A stretch of 64,000 bases of DNA from Aquimarina sp. Aq78 (GTDB taxonomy: Bacteria > Bacteroidota > Bacteroidia > Flavobacteriales > Flavobacteriaceae), in NCBI RefSeq assembly GCF_900299525.1, contig NZ_OMKA01000001.1:930001-994000 (forward strand), in the 5' to 3' direction. Positions within the stretch are counted from its first letter, which is position 1; every line of letters begins with the position of its first letter. The translations under genes were made by a program, and so were the position numbers. Positions 46,200-56,287 of the stretch are shown piece after piece. The notes under the pieces were generated by a model. The model saw only the letters and a list, made by a program, of their open reading frames with translations. It made no database searches and was not told where the DNA came from.

Positions 46200-47504
46200 A
46201 TGAATACCTTTTTCACTACATGTACTTCACATTTCTTTTTATTTCTCTTCATAACACTTACTATGAATGCTCAAGAACTTTCTAAAACAGAAAAAAAAAT
46301 CATTAAATCGATAGAAGCTAATCATGAATCAGCTATTCAATTTTTAGAGAAAGTAGTAAATATCAATAGTGGAACAATGCATCATGCTGGTGTAAAAGAG
46401 GTAGGAATGGTGTTTAAAGAACAATTTGATGCAATCGATTTTAATACCCGCTGGATTGATATGCCTACAGAAGTAAATCGAGCCGGACATTTGTTTGCAG
46501 AAACTTCTGGAAGTAAAGGAAAAAAAATATTACTGATTGGGCATTTGGACACAGTATTTGAAAAAGACAGTCCTTTTCAAAAGTTTAAGAAAGATGGTGA
46601 TATTGCATATGGCCCCGGGACGAATGATATGAAAGGCGGAGATGTTGTTGTATTATATGCTTTAAAAGCATTACATGAAAATAAACTACTTAATGATGCA
46701 CAAATTATAGTTGCCTTTACAGGAGATGAAGAAAGTACAGGACAACCATTAGATATTAGTAGAAAAGATTTGATCGATGCTGCTAAAAAAAGTGAAATAG
46801 CATTGGGGTTTGAGACATCTACAGGATTTAATTATGCTACTGTTGCCCGTAGAGGGTCTTCTGGATGGAAATTAGAGGTTAAAGGAAAAAGAGCACATTC
46901 ATCTGGCGTTTTTAATGAACGTGTGGGTGCAGGTGCTATTTTTGAAGCTTCCAGAATTTTAAACGCCTTTTACACCGATGTTAAAGGAGAAGAATTTTTA
47001 ACTTTTAATCCTGGAGTAATTCTGGGAGGAACAGAAGTTAAATTTGATAGCTCAATAAGTGAAGGAGAAGCCTTCGGAAAAAGTAACGTCGTACCACAAA
47101 CCGTTATGGTAAAAGGAGGGTTACGTTTTATTTCTGAAGAACAAAAAGAAAGAGCGCGATCAAAAATGAAAAAAATCATTACAGAAAACTTACCACAAAC
47201 CAGTGCGACCATCACTTTTACTGATAGTTATCCTGCTATGCAACCCACAGAAGGCAACCACAAACTATTAGCATTGCTAAATAAAGTAAGTAAAGCTCTG
47301 GATCAAGGGGTGGTTGAAGCATATGACCCTGGTAAACGAGGAGCAGCAGATACTTCTTTTGTGGCAGATTATGTAGACTGTCTGGATGGTTTAGGAACAA
47401 TGGGAAGTGGAGCACATACTCCAAAAGAAACATTAGACCTAACTACTTTTGAAGCTCTAACCAAACGTACAGCAATACTCATCTATCGATTAATCAATCA
47501 ATAG
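46200..47504 (+). CDS. M20 family metallopeptidase (carboxypeptidase G2-like), exported
   Basis: 434 residues. An N-terminal signal (FLFLFITLTMNAQ, to residue 25) sends it to the periplasm or beyond. The di-zinc ligands are visible: His115 and Asp117 in GHLDTVF, Asp143 in GPGTNDMKGGD, and the catalytic Glu pair in TGDEESTG (about 177-178). The dimerisation domain (RRGSSGWKLEVKGKRAHSSG) is in the middle, and the C-terminal SGAHTPKE holds the last ligand His. It is likely a glutamate carboxypeptidase or aminoacyl-peptidase. It is monocistronic and ends at a bidirectional terminator. Confidence 0.93.
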   Translation: MNTFFTTCTSHFFLFLFITLTMNAQELSKTEKKIIKSIEANHESAIQFLEKVVNINSGTMHHAGVKEVGMVFKEQFDAIDFNTRWIDMPTEVNRAGHLFAETSGSKGKKILLIGHLDTVFEKDSPFQKFKKDGDIAYGPGTNDMKGGDVVVLYALKALHENKLLNDAQIIVAFTGDEESTGQPLDISRKDLIDAAKKSEIALGFETSTGFNYATVARRGSSGWKLEVKGKRAHSSGVFNERVGAGAIFEASRILNAFYTDVKGEEFLTFNPGVILGGTEVKFDSSISEGEAFGKSNVVPQTVMVKGGLRFISEEQKERARSKMKKIITENLPQTSATITFTDSYPAMQPTEGNHKLLALLNKVSKALDQGVVEAYDPGKRGAADTSFVADYVDCLDGLGTMGSGAHTPKETLDLTTFEALTKRTAILIYRLINQ

Positions 47505-47520
47505 TTTTAATAAAACAATA

Positions 47521-47551
47521 AAAAAAGCCTTCACAATATGAAGGCTTTTTT
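47521..47551. terminator. Bidirectional terminator between the M20 peptidase and the TonB receptor
   Basis: A stem AAGCCTTCA / TGAAGGCTT around a five-base loop, with an A-run on one side and a T-run on the other. It lies between two convergent genes and can serve both. Confidence 0.88.
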
Positions 47552-47581
47552 TTGTTATTTAAAATAGAAATAAATTCTCTT

Positions 47582-50500
47582 TTAGAATATATATCGTAAT
47601 CCTACCTGAGCCTGCCATCTTGATAGAAGGCTCGAATCATATCCAAAAGTATCAACCAAATTTGAATCAAAAGAATAGGTAGGTGTATTTGTAGCTGTAT
47701 CTACATTAACTCCTAAAACCTGTACATTATTTGGTTGTTGTACTAATCCCCAATCCGAATTAATTAAATTACCAACATTTAAAACATCTAAGCTAACCTG
47801 GATCGTATTCGTTCTTTCCCCTACATTAATATTAAAATCCTGTAGCAGCTTAACATCTACCTTATTTCTCCATGGTGCTATAGCTCCATATCGTTTTGCA
47901 TAGCTTCCTCTATTATCCCTAAGATAATCATCTTGCTGAACGTACGCTTCAAAAGCTGCTCTCTGTGCTTCTCTTTCATTAAAAGAAGCTCCGCTAAATG
48001 AATATGTAGCTAATTCGGTCTGAGTAGGAATATAAATCAAATCATTTAAAGAAGATCCATCTCCATTAATATCGCCTGCATAGGTGTAATTAAATCGACC
48101 ACCTTGAGCAAATTCAGCAAAACCAGAAATGGTAGTTGCAAATTTCTCGTTACCATATGTCCATTTTTTAGAAGCGATAGCTATGATTCTATGTCTATCT
48201 CCATATTTAGAGTACGATAGAACATCATTATTTACATTTCCCAAAGCAGGATTACCTGCAAATGCATCTCCGGTAATTTCTGCTTCAATAGAATTTACAT
48301 CCTTAGAATCCAAATAACTATAGGCTATACTAGCATACAGGTTATTGTCAAAATTCTTAGCTGCCTTAAAAGAGGCATTTACAATTCTTCCTTTGTTAGA
48401 ATTAGTTAGCACAAAAGCATTATTAGCACCTCTATCTGTAGCTCCATATATTTGTCTATTATCAACTCCTGATAATGTTTGAGTTGGTTCACGTAATCCC
48501 CAATTCTGAACATGAATTCCATTTATATCTTCTGTATACGCAAAATCCCCAGTAAGGATCACACCATTATTCAATCTATAATCAACTCCTAAGCTAGATC
48601 TCCATACCTGCGGAAACTGAAAATCAGGGTCTACAATCTGGAAAAAACCATCATCTGCCCCACTTACCTGGTTTCCTATCCATACAAATGGTAGCCTACC
48701 TGTAAATATACCTGTACCTCCACGGAGTTGGAAAGTTTTATCTCCTTTAACATCATAGTTAAATCCAAGTCTTGGCGATATCAAAAGTCTATCTGTAGGT
48801 AAAGTAGTTGAGTTTAAAGACACCTCCCCTTCATTAGGGTTAAAATATACAATACTTTCATCTCTGCTAGCTCCATTATCAGTATCTATATACTCCTGAA
48901 TACGTTCGTCGGTATCAAAATATAATGGTTTATCAAATCTAATCCCGTAACTAAACTTAAATCGTTCTGTAATATTCCATTCTTCCTGAACATAGAAAGC
49001 CAATTGCCCCACATTTAACTCTGCTAATTTCCAACCTCCATCATTACCATCTCCTGCAGCATTTAGTGCTGCAAAACGATCTTGAGCAAATTGTAGATTA
49101 GCAGCAACTACACCATTATTTGCATCATCCAAAAAGGAACTTACCGAACCATAAGGTGAAAACAACCCACGATATGTAGATCCAAAATTAGCAAAATCTT
49201 CATATGCCGTTAAATTAAATGAGTTCTTAAATCTAAACATCTCGAAAGAAGCTCCAACTGTAACGGTATGATCTCCAAGAAAAATATTAAGATTATTAGT
49301 TGCCTGAATTACTTTTTGATCTAATTTATTGTTGATAGAAAATGGTTCATGACCAGCAATGATATAATTTGATCCAGCTCCATCCTGAATTGTTATTACA
49401 GGTGCAGGTGCTGATAATGGATTTCTAAAATCATCAAAATGCGTGTAACCTGCCTGGAATTTATTAGCAAACTTACTTGAGAATGTAGAATTGACTTCTA
49501 ACTGAAAAGAGTTTATATTATTATTAATCTCATAACCCGAATTTTCAAACTGCAATGTAGAAGCGCTAGGTCCTCGGATTCCTAATGCCGTTGGGTGTGC
49601 AGGTTTTTCTTTAGAAGCTCTTAAAAAATTATAAATAATAGCTGCTCGATGTTTATCATTGATATTCCAATCTAGCTTAAGGATTCCTTTGGTAGATTCA
49701 GAATCATAAGTAAATCCTTGATATGCACCTGTAGTATACCCCAAATTTGCCAGTGCATTGCTAACCGCAATCATATCCGACTCTAATACACGAGATTCAT
49801 TAATACCGCCACTTCCCGTATTTGGTAACCAAGATGAACCTAAATCAGTACGTTGGTCTCTTTCTGCATTAGCAAAAAAGAACAGTTTATTCTCGATGAT
49901 AGGTCCACCAATACTAAATCCGTATTGTGTTTGTTCCAAATCAGACTTAAATACATCCTCTCCCTTTACTTTACCACCGGTAAGATCTTCATTTCTAAAA
50001 AATCCATAAACAGTTCCTTTAAATGTATTGGTTCCACTTTTTGTAACTGCATTAACAGATGCTCCTGTAAACCCTGATAATGTTACATCATAAGGAGCTG
50101 TAGACACTTGAATCTGTTCGATAGCATCCAACGAAATTGGTTGTGAATCCGTCTGACCTCCCGGAGTTGCAGCATCTAATCCAAAAGGGTTATTAAATAC
50201 AGCTCCATCTAAACTGAAATTATTAAATTGATCATTTCTTCCACCAAAAGAGTTTCCGCTTGCTGTAGGTTCTAATCTTGTAAAATCAGCAGCAGAACGT
50301 GATATTGTGGGTAATGTTCGTAATTCTCTTCTACCAACACTAGTTTCTGCACCAGTGCGATCACTACTGAATGTAGAATTTTTATTAGTGGTAATTATAA
50401 CTTCTTCTAATTGATTACTATCCTCAACCAGCGTTATATTAAGGTTAAAGGTTTGTCCCAATTGTAAAAACACTTCATCAATAAGTTGCTTTTTAAAACC

Positions 50501-50743
50501 TACATAACTTATTGTTATTCTATAGGGCCCTCCTACACGCAAATTGTTTAGATTAAAACGCCCGTCAAAATCAGTCACTCCTCCATAAGAAGTACCTGTA
50601 GGTCCATGGACTGCGGTAACATTAGCACCTGGTAGTAATTGACTCCCATTATCACGTACTATTCCCGAAATATTAGAAGTAGTAACCTGAGCATTGATCG
50701 TAGTCCCCATCAACACTAAAATTAATAGAATAATTTTTTTCAT
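47582..50743 (-). CDS. Oar-like TonB-dependent receptor
   Basis: 1053 residues with signal peptide (VLMGTTINAQ, residue 19). A carboxypeptidase-regulatory-like domain (about 22-112, with SGIVRDNGSQLLPGANVTA) precedes the plug domain (about 115-240, NNFSLDGAVFNNPFG, SLDAIEQIQVSTAPYDV), and the remainder is a large barrel ending WQAQVGLRYIF, a C-terminal aromatic typical of outer-membrane proteins. The GFTGASVNAVTKSGTN region is characteristic of Oar-like receptors, which in Myxococcus affect development and in Bacteroidota import unknown substrates. No SusD partner is adjacent. Confidence 0.93.
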   Translation of the reverse strand: MKKIILLILVLMGTTINAQVTTSNISGIVRDNGSQLLPGANVTAVHGPTGTSYGGVTDFDGRFNLNNLRVGGPYRITISYVGFKKQLIDEVFLQLGQTFNLNITLVEDSNQLEEVIITTNKNSTFSSDRTGAETSVGRRELRTLPTISRSAADFTRLEPTASGNSFGGRNDQFNNFSLDGAVFNNPFGLDAATPGGQTDSQPISLDAIEQIQVSTAPYDVTLSGFTGASVNAVTKSGTNTFKGTVYGFFRNEDLTGGKVKGEDVFKSDLEQTQYGFSIGGPIIENKLFFFANAERDQRTDLGSSWLPNTGSGGINESRVLESDMIAVSNALANLGYTTGAYQGFTYDSESTKGILKLDWNINDKHRAAIIYNFLRASKEKPAHPTALGIRGPSASTLQFENSGYEINNNINSFQLEVNSTFSSKFANKFQAGYTHFDDFRNPLSAPAPVITIQDGAGSNYIIAGHEPFSINNKLDQKVIQATNNLNIFLGDHTVTVGASFEMFRFKNSFNLTAYEDFANFGSTYRGLFSPYGSVSSFLDDANNGVVAANLQFAQDRFAALNAAGDGNDGGWKLAELNVGQLAFYVQEEWNITERFKFSYGIRFDKPLYFDTDERIQEYIDTDNGASRDESIVYFNPNEGEVSLNSTTLPTDRLLISPRLGFNYDVKGDKTFQLRGGTGIFTGRLPFVWIGNQVSGADDGFFQIVDPDFQFPQVWRSSLGVDYRLNNGVILTGDFAYTEDINGIHVQNWGLREPTQTLSGVDNRQIYGATDRGANNAFVLTNSNKGRIVNASFKAAKNFDNNLYASIAYSYLDSKDVNSIEAEITGDAFAGNPALGNVNNDVLSYSKYGDRHRIIAIASKKWTYGNEKFATTISGFAEFAQGGRFNYTYAGDINGDGSSLNDLIYIPTQTELATYSFSGASFNEREAQRAAFEAYVQQDDYLRDNRGSYAKRYGAIAPWRNKVDVKLLQDFNINVGERTNTIQVSLDVLNVGNLINSDWGLVQQPNNVQVLGVNVDTATNTPTYSFDSNLVDTFGYDSSLLSRWQAQVGLRYIF

Positions 50744-50960
50744 GTAATAATAACTTTTAATTAATTGATTAAGAATGAAGTCGTTTAAACTTTTTGGGTT
50801 CTAGCGAAAAATAGTAGCTTTTTGATCAATTGTTCCGAGTACTCGGGATTGTACTTCATAGTAGCACTACGAAGTAAGAAAAAGACAAAAATTGAGTAAA
50901 AAAGGACATTTTTATAGCGAATTGAAAAAAGTTTAAACCACTACAATAAAAATAAAATAA

Positions 50961-50986
50961 AAAAATCGCTCAAAAGAGCGATTTTT
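50961..50986 (-). terminator. Intrinsic terminator of the rpsF-rpsR-rplI operon
   Basis: An 11-bp perfect stem (50961-50971 with 50976-50986) around an AAAA loop; on the minus strand a U-rich tract follows. It lies 36 bases after the rplI stop. Confidence 0.9.
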
Positions 50987-51022
50987 CATAATATTATAAA
51001 ACAGTTATCAACTGTTATTTAT

Positions 51023-51475
51023 CTATTTAGCTTTAGTAATTACTTCAAAAGCAACAGGAATAATTACTTCTCTATGAAGGCGAACAGAAGCTTCATACTG
51101 ACCTAAACGTTTAATTGTTCCACCAGGTACAGTAATAAATTTCTTTTCTAATTCAACACCTTCCTTAGCAAATGCTTCTGCAACATCAGCATTAGATACA
51201 GAACCAAATAATTTATCTCCAGCTCCAGCCTTTGCTAAAATTTTGATTTCTAATCCAGTAAGTTTCTTTCCTATTTTTTCTGCATCTTCGATCTCTTTCT
51301 TTTCTTTAAAAGCACGTTGTTTCAACGTTTCAGCAAGTACTTTTTTTGCAGAAGGAGTTGCTAATAATGCAAGTCCATTAGGAATTAAATAGTTACGACC
51401 ATAACCATTCTTAACTTCTACTACATCGTCTGCGAATCCTAGATTCTCAACGTCTTTCTTTAATATAAGTTCCAT
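51023..51475 (-). CDS. rplI: 50S ribosomal protein L9
   Basis: 150 residues with the two-domain L9 structure. The N-terminal domain has MELILKKDVENLGFADDVVE and the signature GYGRNYLIPNGLA; a long helix joins it to the C-terminal RNA-binding domain (LFGSVSNADVAEAF). It is the last gene of the S6-S18-L9 operon, 18 bases after rpsR, and is followed by the terminator at 50961-50986. Confidence 0.98.
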   Translation of the reverse strand: MELILKKDVENLGFADDVVEVKNGYGRNYLIPNGLALLATPSAKKVLAETLKQRAFKEKKEIEDAEKIGKKLTGLEIKILAKAGAGDKLFGSVSNADVAEAFAKEGVELEKKFITVPGGTIKRLGQYEASVRLHREVIIPVAFEVITKAK

Positions 51476-51493
51476 AATATGTTATGACGAATT

Positions 51494-51790
51494 TTATTTT
51501 AATAAATCACCAACGTATGGCATTAAAGCTAGATGTCTTGCTCTTTTTACGGCAACACTTACTTTACGTTGATATTTTAATGAAGTTCCTGTAAGGCGAC
51601 GAGGTAATAGCTTACCTTGTTCATTTACAAATGCCATCAAGAAATCTGGATCTTTATAATCAATATACTTGATACCAGATTTTTTAAAACGACAATATTT
51701 CTTCGTTTTTGATGTATCTATATTAAGAGGAGTAAGATATCTGATCTCTCCGTCTTTTTTTCCTTTAGCTTGTTGTTCTATAGATGACAT
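51494..51790 (-). CDS. rpsR: 30S ribosomal protein S18
   Basis: 98 residues, a little longer than Escherichia coli S18 because of an N-terminal extension ([20 protein letters not shown]) that is common in Bacteroidota. The core [20 protein letters not shown] and [20 protein letters not shown] are the family signature. S18 binds S6 at the platform of the small subunit, and its gene is two bases downstream of rpsF. Confidence 0.98.
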   Translation of the reverse strand: MSSIEQQAKGKKDGEIRYLTPLNIDTSKTKKYCRFKKSGIKYIDYKDPDFLMAFVNEQGKLLPRRLTGTSLKYQRKVSVAVKRARHLALMPYVGDLLK

Positions 51791-51792
51791 AA

Positions 51793-52131
51793 TTAAGCTT
51801 TTTGTTTGTTTCTATTTCTTCTCTTCTCTGCCCAAGCAATTGCATGCTTATCAAGGCGTACAGTAAGGTAACGCATTACTCGTTCGTCTCTTCTGTACTC
51901 AACTTCTAAAGCATTGATAGCTTCACCAGGTACCTGGTATTCGAATAAGTGGTAAAATCCACTTTTTTTGTGTTGGATTGCATATGCAAGCTTTTTAAGC
52001 CCCCAATCCTCTTTTGATATCATCTTGGCACCATTAGAAACAAGAATGTCTTCGTATTTCTTAACTGTTTCCTTTATCTGATCTTCAGATAAAACGGGAT
52101 TCAAGATGAAAACAGTTTCGTATTGATTCAT
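51793..52131 (-). CDS. rpsF: 30S ribosomal protein S6
   Basis: 112 residues with a ferredoxin-like fold: [20 protein letters not shown] at the start and [20 protein letters not shown] in the middle, both standard. The C terminus is Lys/Arg-rich ([10 protein letters not shown]). It is the first gene of the operon, with a full consensus promoter 31-61 bases upstream. In many bacteria the S6-S18 complex represses its own mRNA; the leader here is too short to judge. Confidence 0.98.
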   Translation of the reverse strand: MNQYETVFILNPVLSEDQIKETVKKYEDILVSNGAKMISKEDWGLKKLAYAIQHKKSGFYHLFEYQVPGEAINALEVEYRRDERVMRYLTVRLDKHAIAWAEKRRNRNKQKA

Positions 52132-52161
52132 AAAAATCTATATTTAAATTAAAATTGGCTG

Positions 52162-52192
52162 CAAAAGTAAGACTATTTTTTGGATTTTCAAA
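52162..52192 (-). promoter_or_regulatory. Promoter of the rpsF-rpsR-rplI operon
   Basis: Reading on the minus strand: TTTG (52192-52189), 19 bases, TACTTTTG (52169-52162). Both boxes and the spacing match the Bacteroidota consensus. Confidence 0.75.
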
Positions 52193-52302
52193 CCCTAATA
52201 TCATTTCGATGAAACACTATTTTTATCGATAAAAAGCCGAAATTGTTTGTGGAAATAAGATATATTCATTAATATTGTATTGGAATATATAACACTATAC
52301 AA

Positions 52303-53010
52303 GTGGAGCAATCTCAATTAAAATGTGCGGTAGTAGATGATTCCCGCCTCCAAAGACTAGCTATTGTAAAGCTAATAGACGAACATTCTTCACTAGAATT
52401 AGTGGCTGAGTGGAATAATGCTATTGAGACAAAAAATGGTTTACTCGATACTCAAGTGGACTTATTATTCTTAGATATTGAAATGCCAATCCTTACTGGC
52501 TTTGATCTTTTGGATGATTTAGAGAATAAACCTCATATTATTTTTGTCACAGGAAAAACGAAATATGCATTTAAAGCTTTCGACTATGATGCAATAGATT
52601 ATTTAAGAAAACCATTAAAAAAAGATCGTTTTAATGCTGCTGTTGATAAAGCTCTTAGCATGTCCCGTATAGGAGGAGAAAATGCTATTGTAGAAGATGA
52701 CGATTATATTTTTGTAAAGAGTAATCTGAAAAAAAGGAAAATCTTTCTTAATCAATTAAAATACGTAGAAGCTTTAGGAGATTATGTGAAGCTTATAATG
52801 GAAGAAGGTGATCCTATTGTTGTTTTAGCTACAATGAAATCTTTTGAAGCACAACTACCTAGTGATCGTTTTTTAAGAATTCACAAGTCTTATATTGTGA
52901 ATCTGGATAAGGTAGAGCGTTATAATAGTCGTAATATAGAAATTGCGGATGAGAAAATACCGCTTAGCAGACATAAAAAACATTCTTTGATAGAAGCTTT
53001 GAATAACTAG
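52303..53010 (+). CDS. LytTR family response regulator
   Basis: 235 residues. The receiver domain (1-120) has the acidic pair at DD12-13, phospho-accepting Asp58 in LFLDIEMPILTGFDLL, and the conserved Lys in DYLRKPLKKDRF. The LytTR DNA-binding domain follows at about 135-232 (RKIFLNQLKYVEALGDYVKL, RIHKSYIVNLDKVERYN). The start is GTG. Its sensor kinase, normally a LytS-like histidine kinase, is not adjacent. The stop overlaps the priA stop by four bases on the other strand. Confidence 0.92.
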   Translation: MEQSQLKCAVVDDSRLQRLAIVKLIDEHSSLELVAEWNNAIETKNGLLDTQVDLLFLDIEMPILTGFDLLDDLENKPHIIFVTGKTKYAFKAFDYDAIDYLRKPLKKDRFNAAVDKALSMSRIGGENAIVEDDDYIFVKSNLKKRKIFLNQLKYVEALGDYVKLIMEEGDPIVVLATMKSFEAQLPSDRFLRIHKSYIVNLDKVERYNSRNIEIADEKIPLSRHKKHSLIEALNN

Positions 53011-55460
53011 TAGTTATCTACATTAATTATAACTCTTACTCCTGAAAATTCTTTTATACTTTTAAAAGAAGTGTTGATTTTTCTTATCACTTCTTTTGTT
53101 TTATTTAAAGATTGACCTTGTGGTATTTTTATAACTATATTTTTATGATATTGATTTCGTATTCTTGAGACAGGAGGAAACTCTGGACCCAGAACATTTT
53201 CATTAAATACGTTTCTAAAAGATCTAGCTAACCAGTTTGTAGCTTCATTTACCTTATTATAGTCCTTATGTTTACCTGTAATCTTTATTGTTTTATAAAA
53301 AGGAGGGTATTTATATTGATGTCTTTCTTCGATTTGATCTCTATACATTCCAGAATAATCATTAACAGATACTTGTTGTAAAATCTGATGAAAAGGATTG
53401 TATGTTTGGATCAAAACTTTACCTCTTTTTTTGGTTCTACCTGCTCGACCTGCTACCTGCTGCATTAATTGAAAACTACGTTCATGCGCTCTAAAATCGG
53501 GAAAATTAAGCAGGTTATCTGCATTCATTATACCGACTAAGCTTACATTTCTAAAATCCAATCCTTTAGAGAGCATTTGTGTACCCACCATAATATCAAT
53601 ATCTCCTTCTTCAAAACGGTTGATAATCTTTTCATATCCATGTTTTCCTCTGGTTGTATCCTGATCCATTCTTCCAATATTATGATCAGGAAAAAGCTCT
53701 TGCAACTCTTTCTCTATTTGCTCTGTTCCAAAACCTTTTGTAGTTAAATCAACACTATCACAAGCCATACATTTTTGTGGCATTGCAATATGGTATCCAC
53801 AGTAATGACATCGTAGCTGATTTCTAAAACTATGAAATGTAAGACTAACATCACAATTCGGACATTGAGGAGAGTGTCCACAAGTATTGCACTCTACTAC
53901 AGGAGAGTACCCTCTTCTGTTTTGAAAAAGAATAACTTGCTCTCCTTCTTTTAAAGCATCATGAATACCTGTTAACAAAGTATCACTAAAATGCCCAGTC
54001 ATTTCTTTTTTTCGATATTTTGTTTTTATATCCACCAAATTAATTTCTGGCATTAATACATCACCGTATCTTCTGGTCAATTGTACAAATCCATATTTCT
54101 TTTGCTTAGCATTATAGTATGTTTCAAGAGCTGGAGTTGCAGATCCTAATACTACTTTGGCGCAAAACATTTTGGCTAAAACGATTGCTGTATCCCTGGC
54201 ATGATATCTTGGAGCAGGGTCATATTGCTTAAAGGTGTTTTCGTGTTCTTCATCTACTATAATTAACCCCAAATTGGCAAATGGTAAAAATATTGCTGAT
54301 CTAGCACCAATAACCACCTGTGCTTTTGTCTTTTTTGTTTTTACATTATTCCATGCTTCTACTCTTTCATTAACAGAATACTTAGAGTGATATACTGTGA
54401 GTTTCTCTCCAAAATATTCCTGTAATCGGGTAATGAGCTGTGTTGTTAACGCTATTTCTGGCAGTAGATACAATATCTGTTCTCCTTTCTGAATGACTTG
54501 CTCTATAAGTTTAACGTACACTTCTGTTTTACCAGATGAAGTAACTCCATGAAAAAGACATACATCTTTATCTTTAAAAGATTCCTTTATTTCCTCATAC
54601 GCCTTATCTTGATATTCATTAAGCTGTTTAGTATTTCCTGTCGTTTCTCCTGTATATTGAACACGATCGGTTTGCAAATGGTATTCGTCTAATATATTTT
54701 TATCAACTAATGCTCGTATTACAGCTGCAGAACTATTAGAAGCTTTTACAAGCTCACTTACCTTAATTGATTTGGTAGTTTGAGCCTGTAATGTAAATAA
54801 ATGCATCAACACCTCTCTCTGTTTAGGCGCTCTAGACATTGTATCTAATAAAACTCGTAGTGATTCTTCTTTATTATATTCTGTGTTTAACCGAATATAT
54901 CGTACTATTTTAGGCTTATATTGCTCATATATTTCTTCCTGAACCGTAATAACTTCTTTTTCTATTAATCGTTTTATGACAGGTAGTACATTTTTTTTAC
55001 TAACAATATTCATCACTTCTTGTATACGAAGTAAGCTCTGATACTGTAATGCTTCATAAATCAGAAACTCATCATCTTTTAACAAGGATTCGTCAAAAAG
55101 AGATTTTTCATTTTTTAGAATTATAGTTTCACTTTCTAGTAAGAAGGCTCCAGGAAGAGCAGCTCTCATTACTTCTCCTTTTGTGCACATATAATAGTTA
55201 GAAATCCAAGACCATAGCTCTAACTGATGTTGAGTAACTATTGGTGATTCATCAAGAATATGTTCTATTTCTTTAGCTTCATATACCAAAGGAGGGTTTT
55301 GATGTATCTTTGTTACCAGAGCAGCATACACCTTACTTTTCCCAAATTGAACAGCTACCCGCATTCCTGGTTGCAAAAAAGTAGCTTCAGTTTTATTAAT
55401 ACTATAGGTAAACTCTTTATCAAGAGGTATAGGAAGAATTACATTTATAAAGTATGACAT
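53007..55460 (-). CDS. priA: Primosomal protein N' (replication restart helicase)
   Basis: 817 residues. The N-terminal 3'-DNA-binding domain starts SYFINVILPIPLDKEFTYSI. The helicase core has Walker A GVTSSGKTEVY, motif II DEEH and motif VI QVAGRAGR. The zinc-binding insertion is complete, with eight Cys in four pairs (CNTCGHSPQCPNCD and CHYCGY ... CMACD). PriA reloads the replisome at stalled forks. The frame extends two codons further to a TTG, but ATG at 55460 matches the family start. It is monocistronic; TATTTTTG at 55510-55503 on the minus strand is a possible -7 box. Confidence 0.95.
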   Translation of the reverse strand: MSYFINVILPIPLDKEFTYSINKTEATFLQPGMRVAVQFGKSKVYAALVTKIHQNPPLVYEAKEIEHILDESPIVTQHQLELWSWISNYYMCTKGEVMRAALPGAFLLESETIILKNEKSLFDESLLKDDEFLIYEALQYQSLLRIQEVMNIVSKKNVLPVIKRLIEKEVITVQEEIYEQYKPKIVRYIRLNTEYNKEESLRVLLDTMSRAPKQREVLMHLFTLQAQTTKSIKVSELVKASNSSAAVIRALVDKNILDEYHLQTDRVQYTGETTGNTKQLNEYQDKAYEEIKESFKDKDVCLFHGVTSSGKTEVYVKLIEQVIQKGEQILYLLPEIALTTQLITRLQEYFGEKLTVYHSKYSVNERVEAWNNVKTKKTKAQVVIGARSAIFLPFANLGLIIVDEEHENTFKQYDPAPRYHARDTAIVLAKMFCAKVVLGSATPALETYYNAKQKKYGFVQLTRRYGDVLMPEINLVDIKTKYRKKEMTGHFSDTLLTGIHDALKEGEQVILFQNRRGYSPVVECNTCGHSPQCPNCDVSLTFHSFRNQLRCHYCGYHIAMPQKCMACDSVDLTTKGFGTEQIEKELQELFPDHNIGRMDQDTTRGKHGYEKIINRFEEGDIDIMVGTQMLSKGLDFRNVSLVGIMNADNLLNFPDFRAHERSFQLMQQVAGRAGRTKKRGKVLIQTYNPFHQILQQVSVNDYSGMYRDQIEERHQYKYPPFYKTIKITGKHKDYNKVNEATNWLARSFRNVFNENVLGPEFPPVSRIRNQYHKNIVIKIPQGQSLNKTKEVIRKINTSFKSIKEFSGVRVIINVDNY

Positions 55461-55550
55461 TACCAATTATAACAAAATTCGGAATAGTTTAGTGTAAAAC
55501 AACAAAAATACAAGTTTAACCCATAGAATGAAGTTTAATTTTTAAGAATA

Positions 55551-55583
55551 AAAAAAGTCCGATTTAATTAACAAATCGGACTT
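55551..55583 (-). terminator. Intrinsic terminator after the first chalcone-isomerase-like gene
   Basis: A perfect 11-bp stem (55555-55565 with 55573-55583) around a seven-base loop; the minus-strand transcript then runs into a U-tract. It lies 24 bases after the stop at 55607. Confidence 0.88.
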
Positions 55584-55606
55584 ACTATTATATATGCTTG
55601 TATTCC

Positions 55607-56173
55607 TTATTTACTCAACCCTAACATTCCACCTTTAATAAGTTTGCAAGCAGGCTCATTTCCTAACCAGATCTTAAATAGGGCGTATTTAAAATCTCTT
55701 CCTTTTATAAAACCAAGCTCTTCACCATTTTTATAGGTTTTAATTCCTTTTCCTTTGATGTATACTAAATCAAAATAATCATTAATCTGCATTGGCGAAG
55801 TAAATAATTTTAAGAACTTTTCGATTCTAACATCTAAGGTTTGGGTATTACCAAACATTGCGTCATCAAAGCCTTTTCTAAAAACCTTAACCATTCGCTT
55901 ATTTGTTACTTTCTTAGATACTATATTTAAACGAATAGACATACTCTCATCAGAATCCAAGACTACTCCCGGGTCATTATATTTTTTCTTGGTATACAGA
56001 CCTCCCGAATAGGTATCAAACCCAAGAATGCTTCTCATTCCTGCTCCATTTAATGATAGCTCTTCTCCGTCAAAACTAACTTTATAAGGTAATACAATAT
56101 CCCCTACTCTTACCTGCGCCATCGCGAAGGTAGATATAAGAGCTACAATTGTTAATGTAATTATTTTTTTCAT
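55607..56173 (-). CDS. Chalcone isomerase-like protein (paralogue 1)
   Basis: 188 residues, signal peptide to AMAQ (residue 20), then the family start VRVGDIVLPYKVSFDGEEL. LNGAGMRSILGFDTYSGGLYT and the closing EELGFIKGRDFKYALFKIWL are the conserved blocks of the chalcone-isomerase-like fold. In bacteria these exported proteins are thought to bind fatty acids or similar ligands rather than act on flavonoids. Two paralogues lie upstream on the same strand. It has its own terminator. Confidence 0.9.
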   Translation of the reverse strand: MKKIITLTIVALISTFAMAQVRVGDIVLPYKVSFDGEELSLNGAGMRSILGFDTYSGGLYTKKKYNDPGVVLDSDESMSIRLNIVSKKVTNKRMVKVFRKGFDDAMFGNTQTLDVRIEKFLKLFTSPMQINDYFDLVYIKGKGIKTYKNGEELGFIKGRDFKYALFKIWLGNEPACKLIKGGMLGLSK

Positions 56174-56287
56174 GGTTTAGATTTTTTAAATTTCAAGGAG
56201 TTAGTCCTAAATCTTTAAAAACCTAACCAAAAGAATTGTTAAAATTTATAATTTGATAAATTTTAAAAAGGAAATAGGTCTTATATA

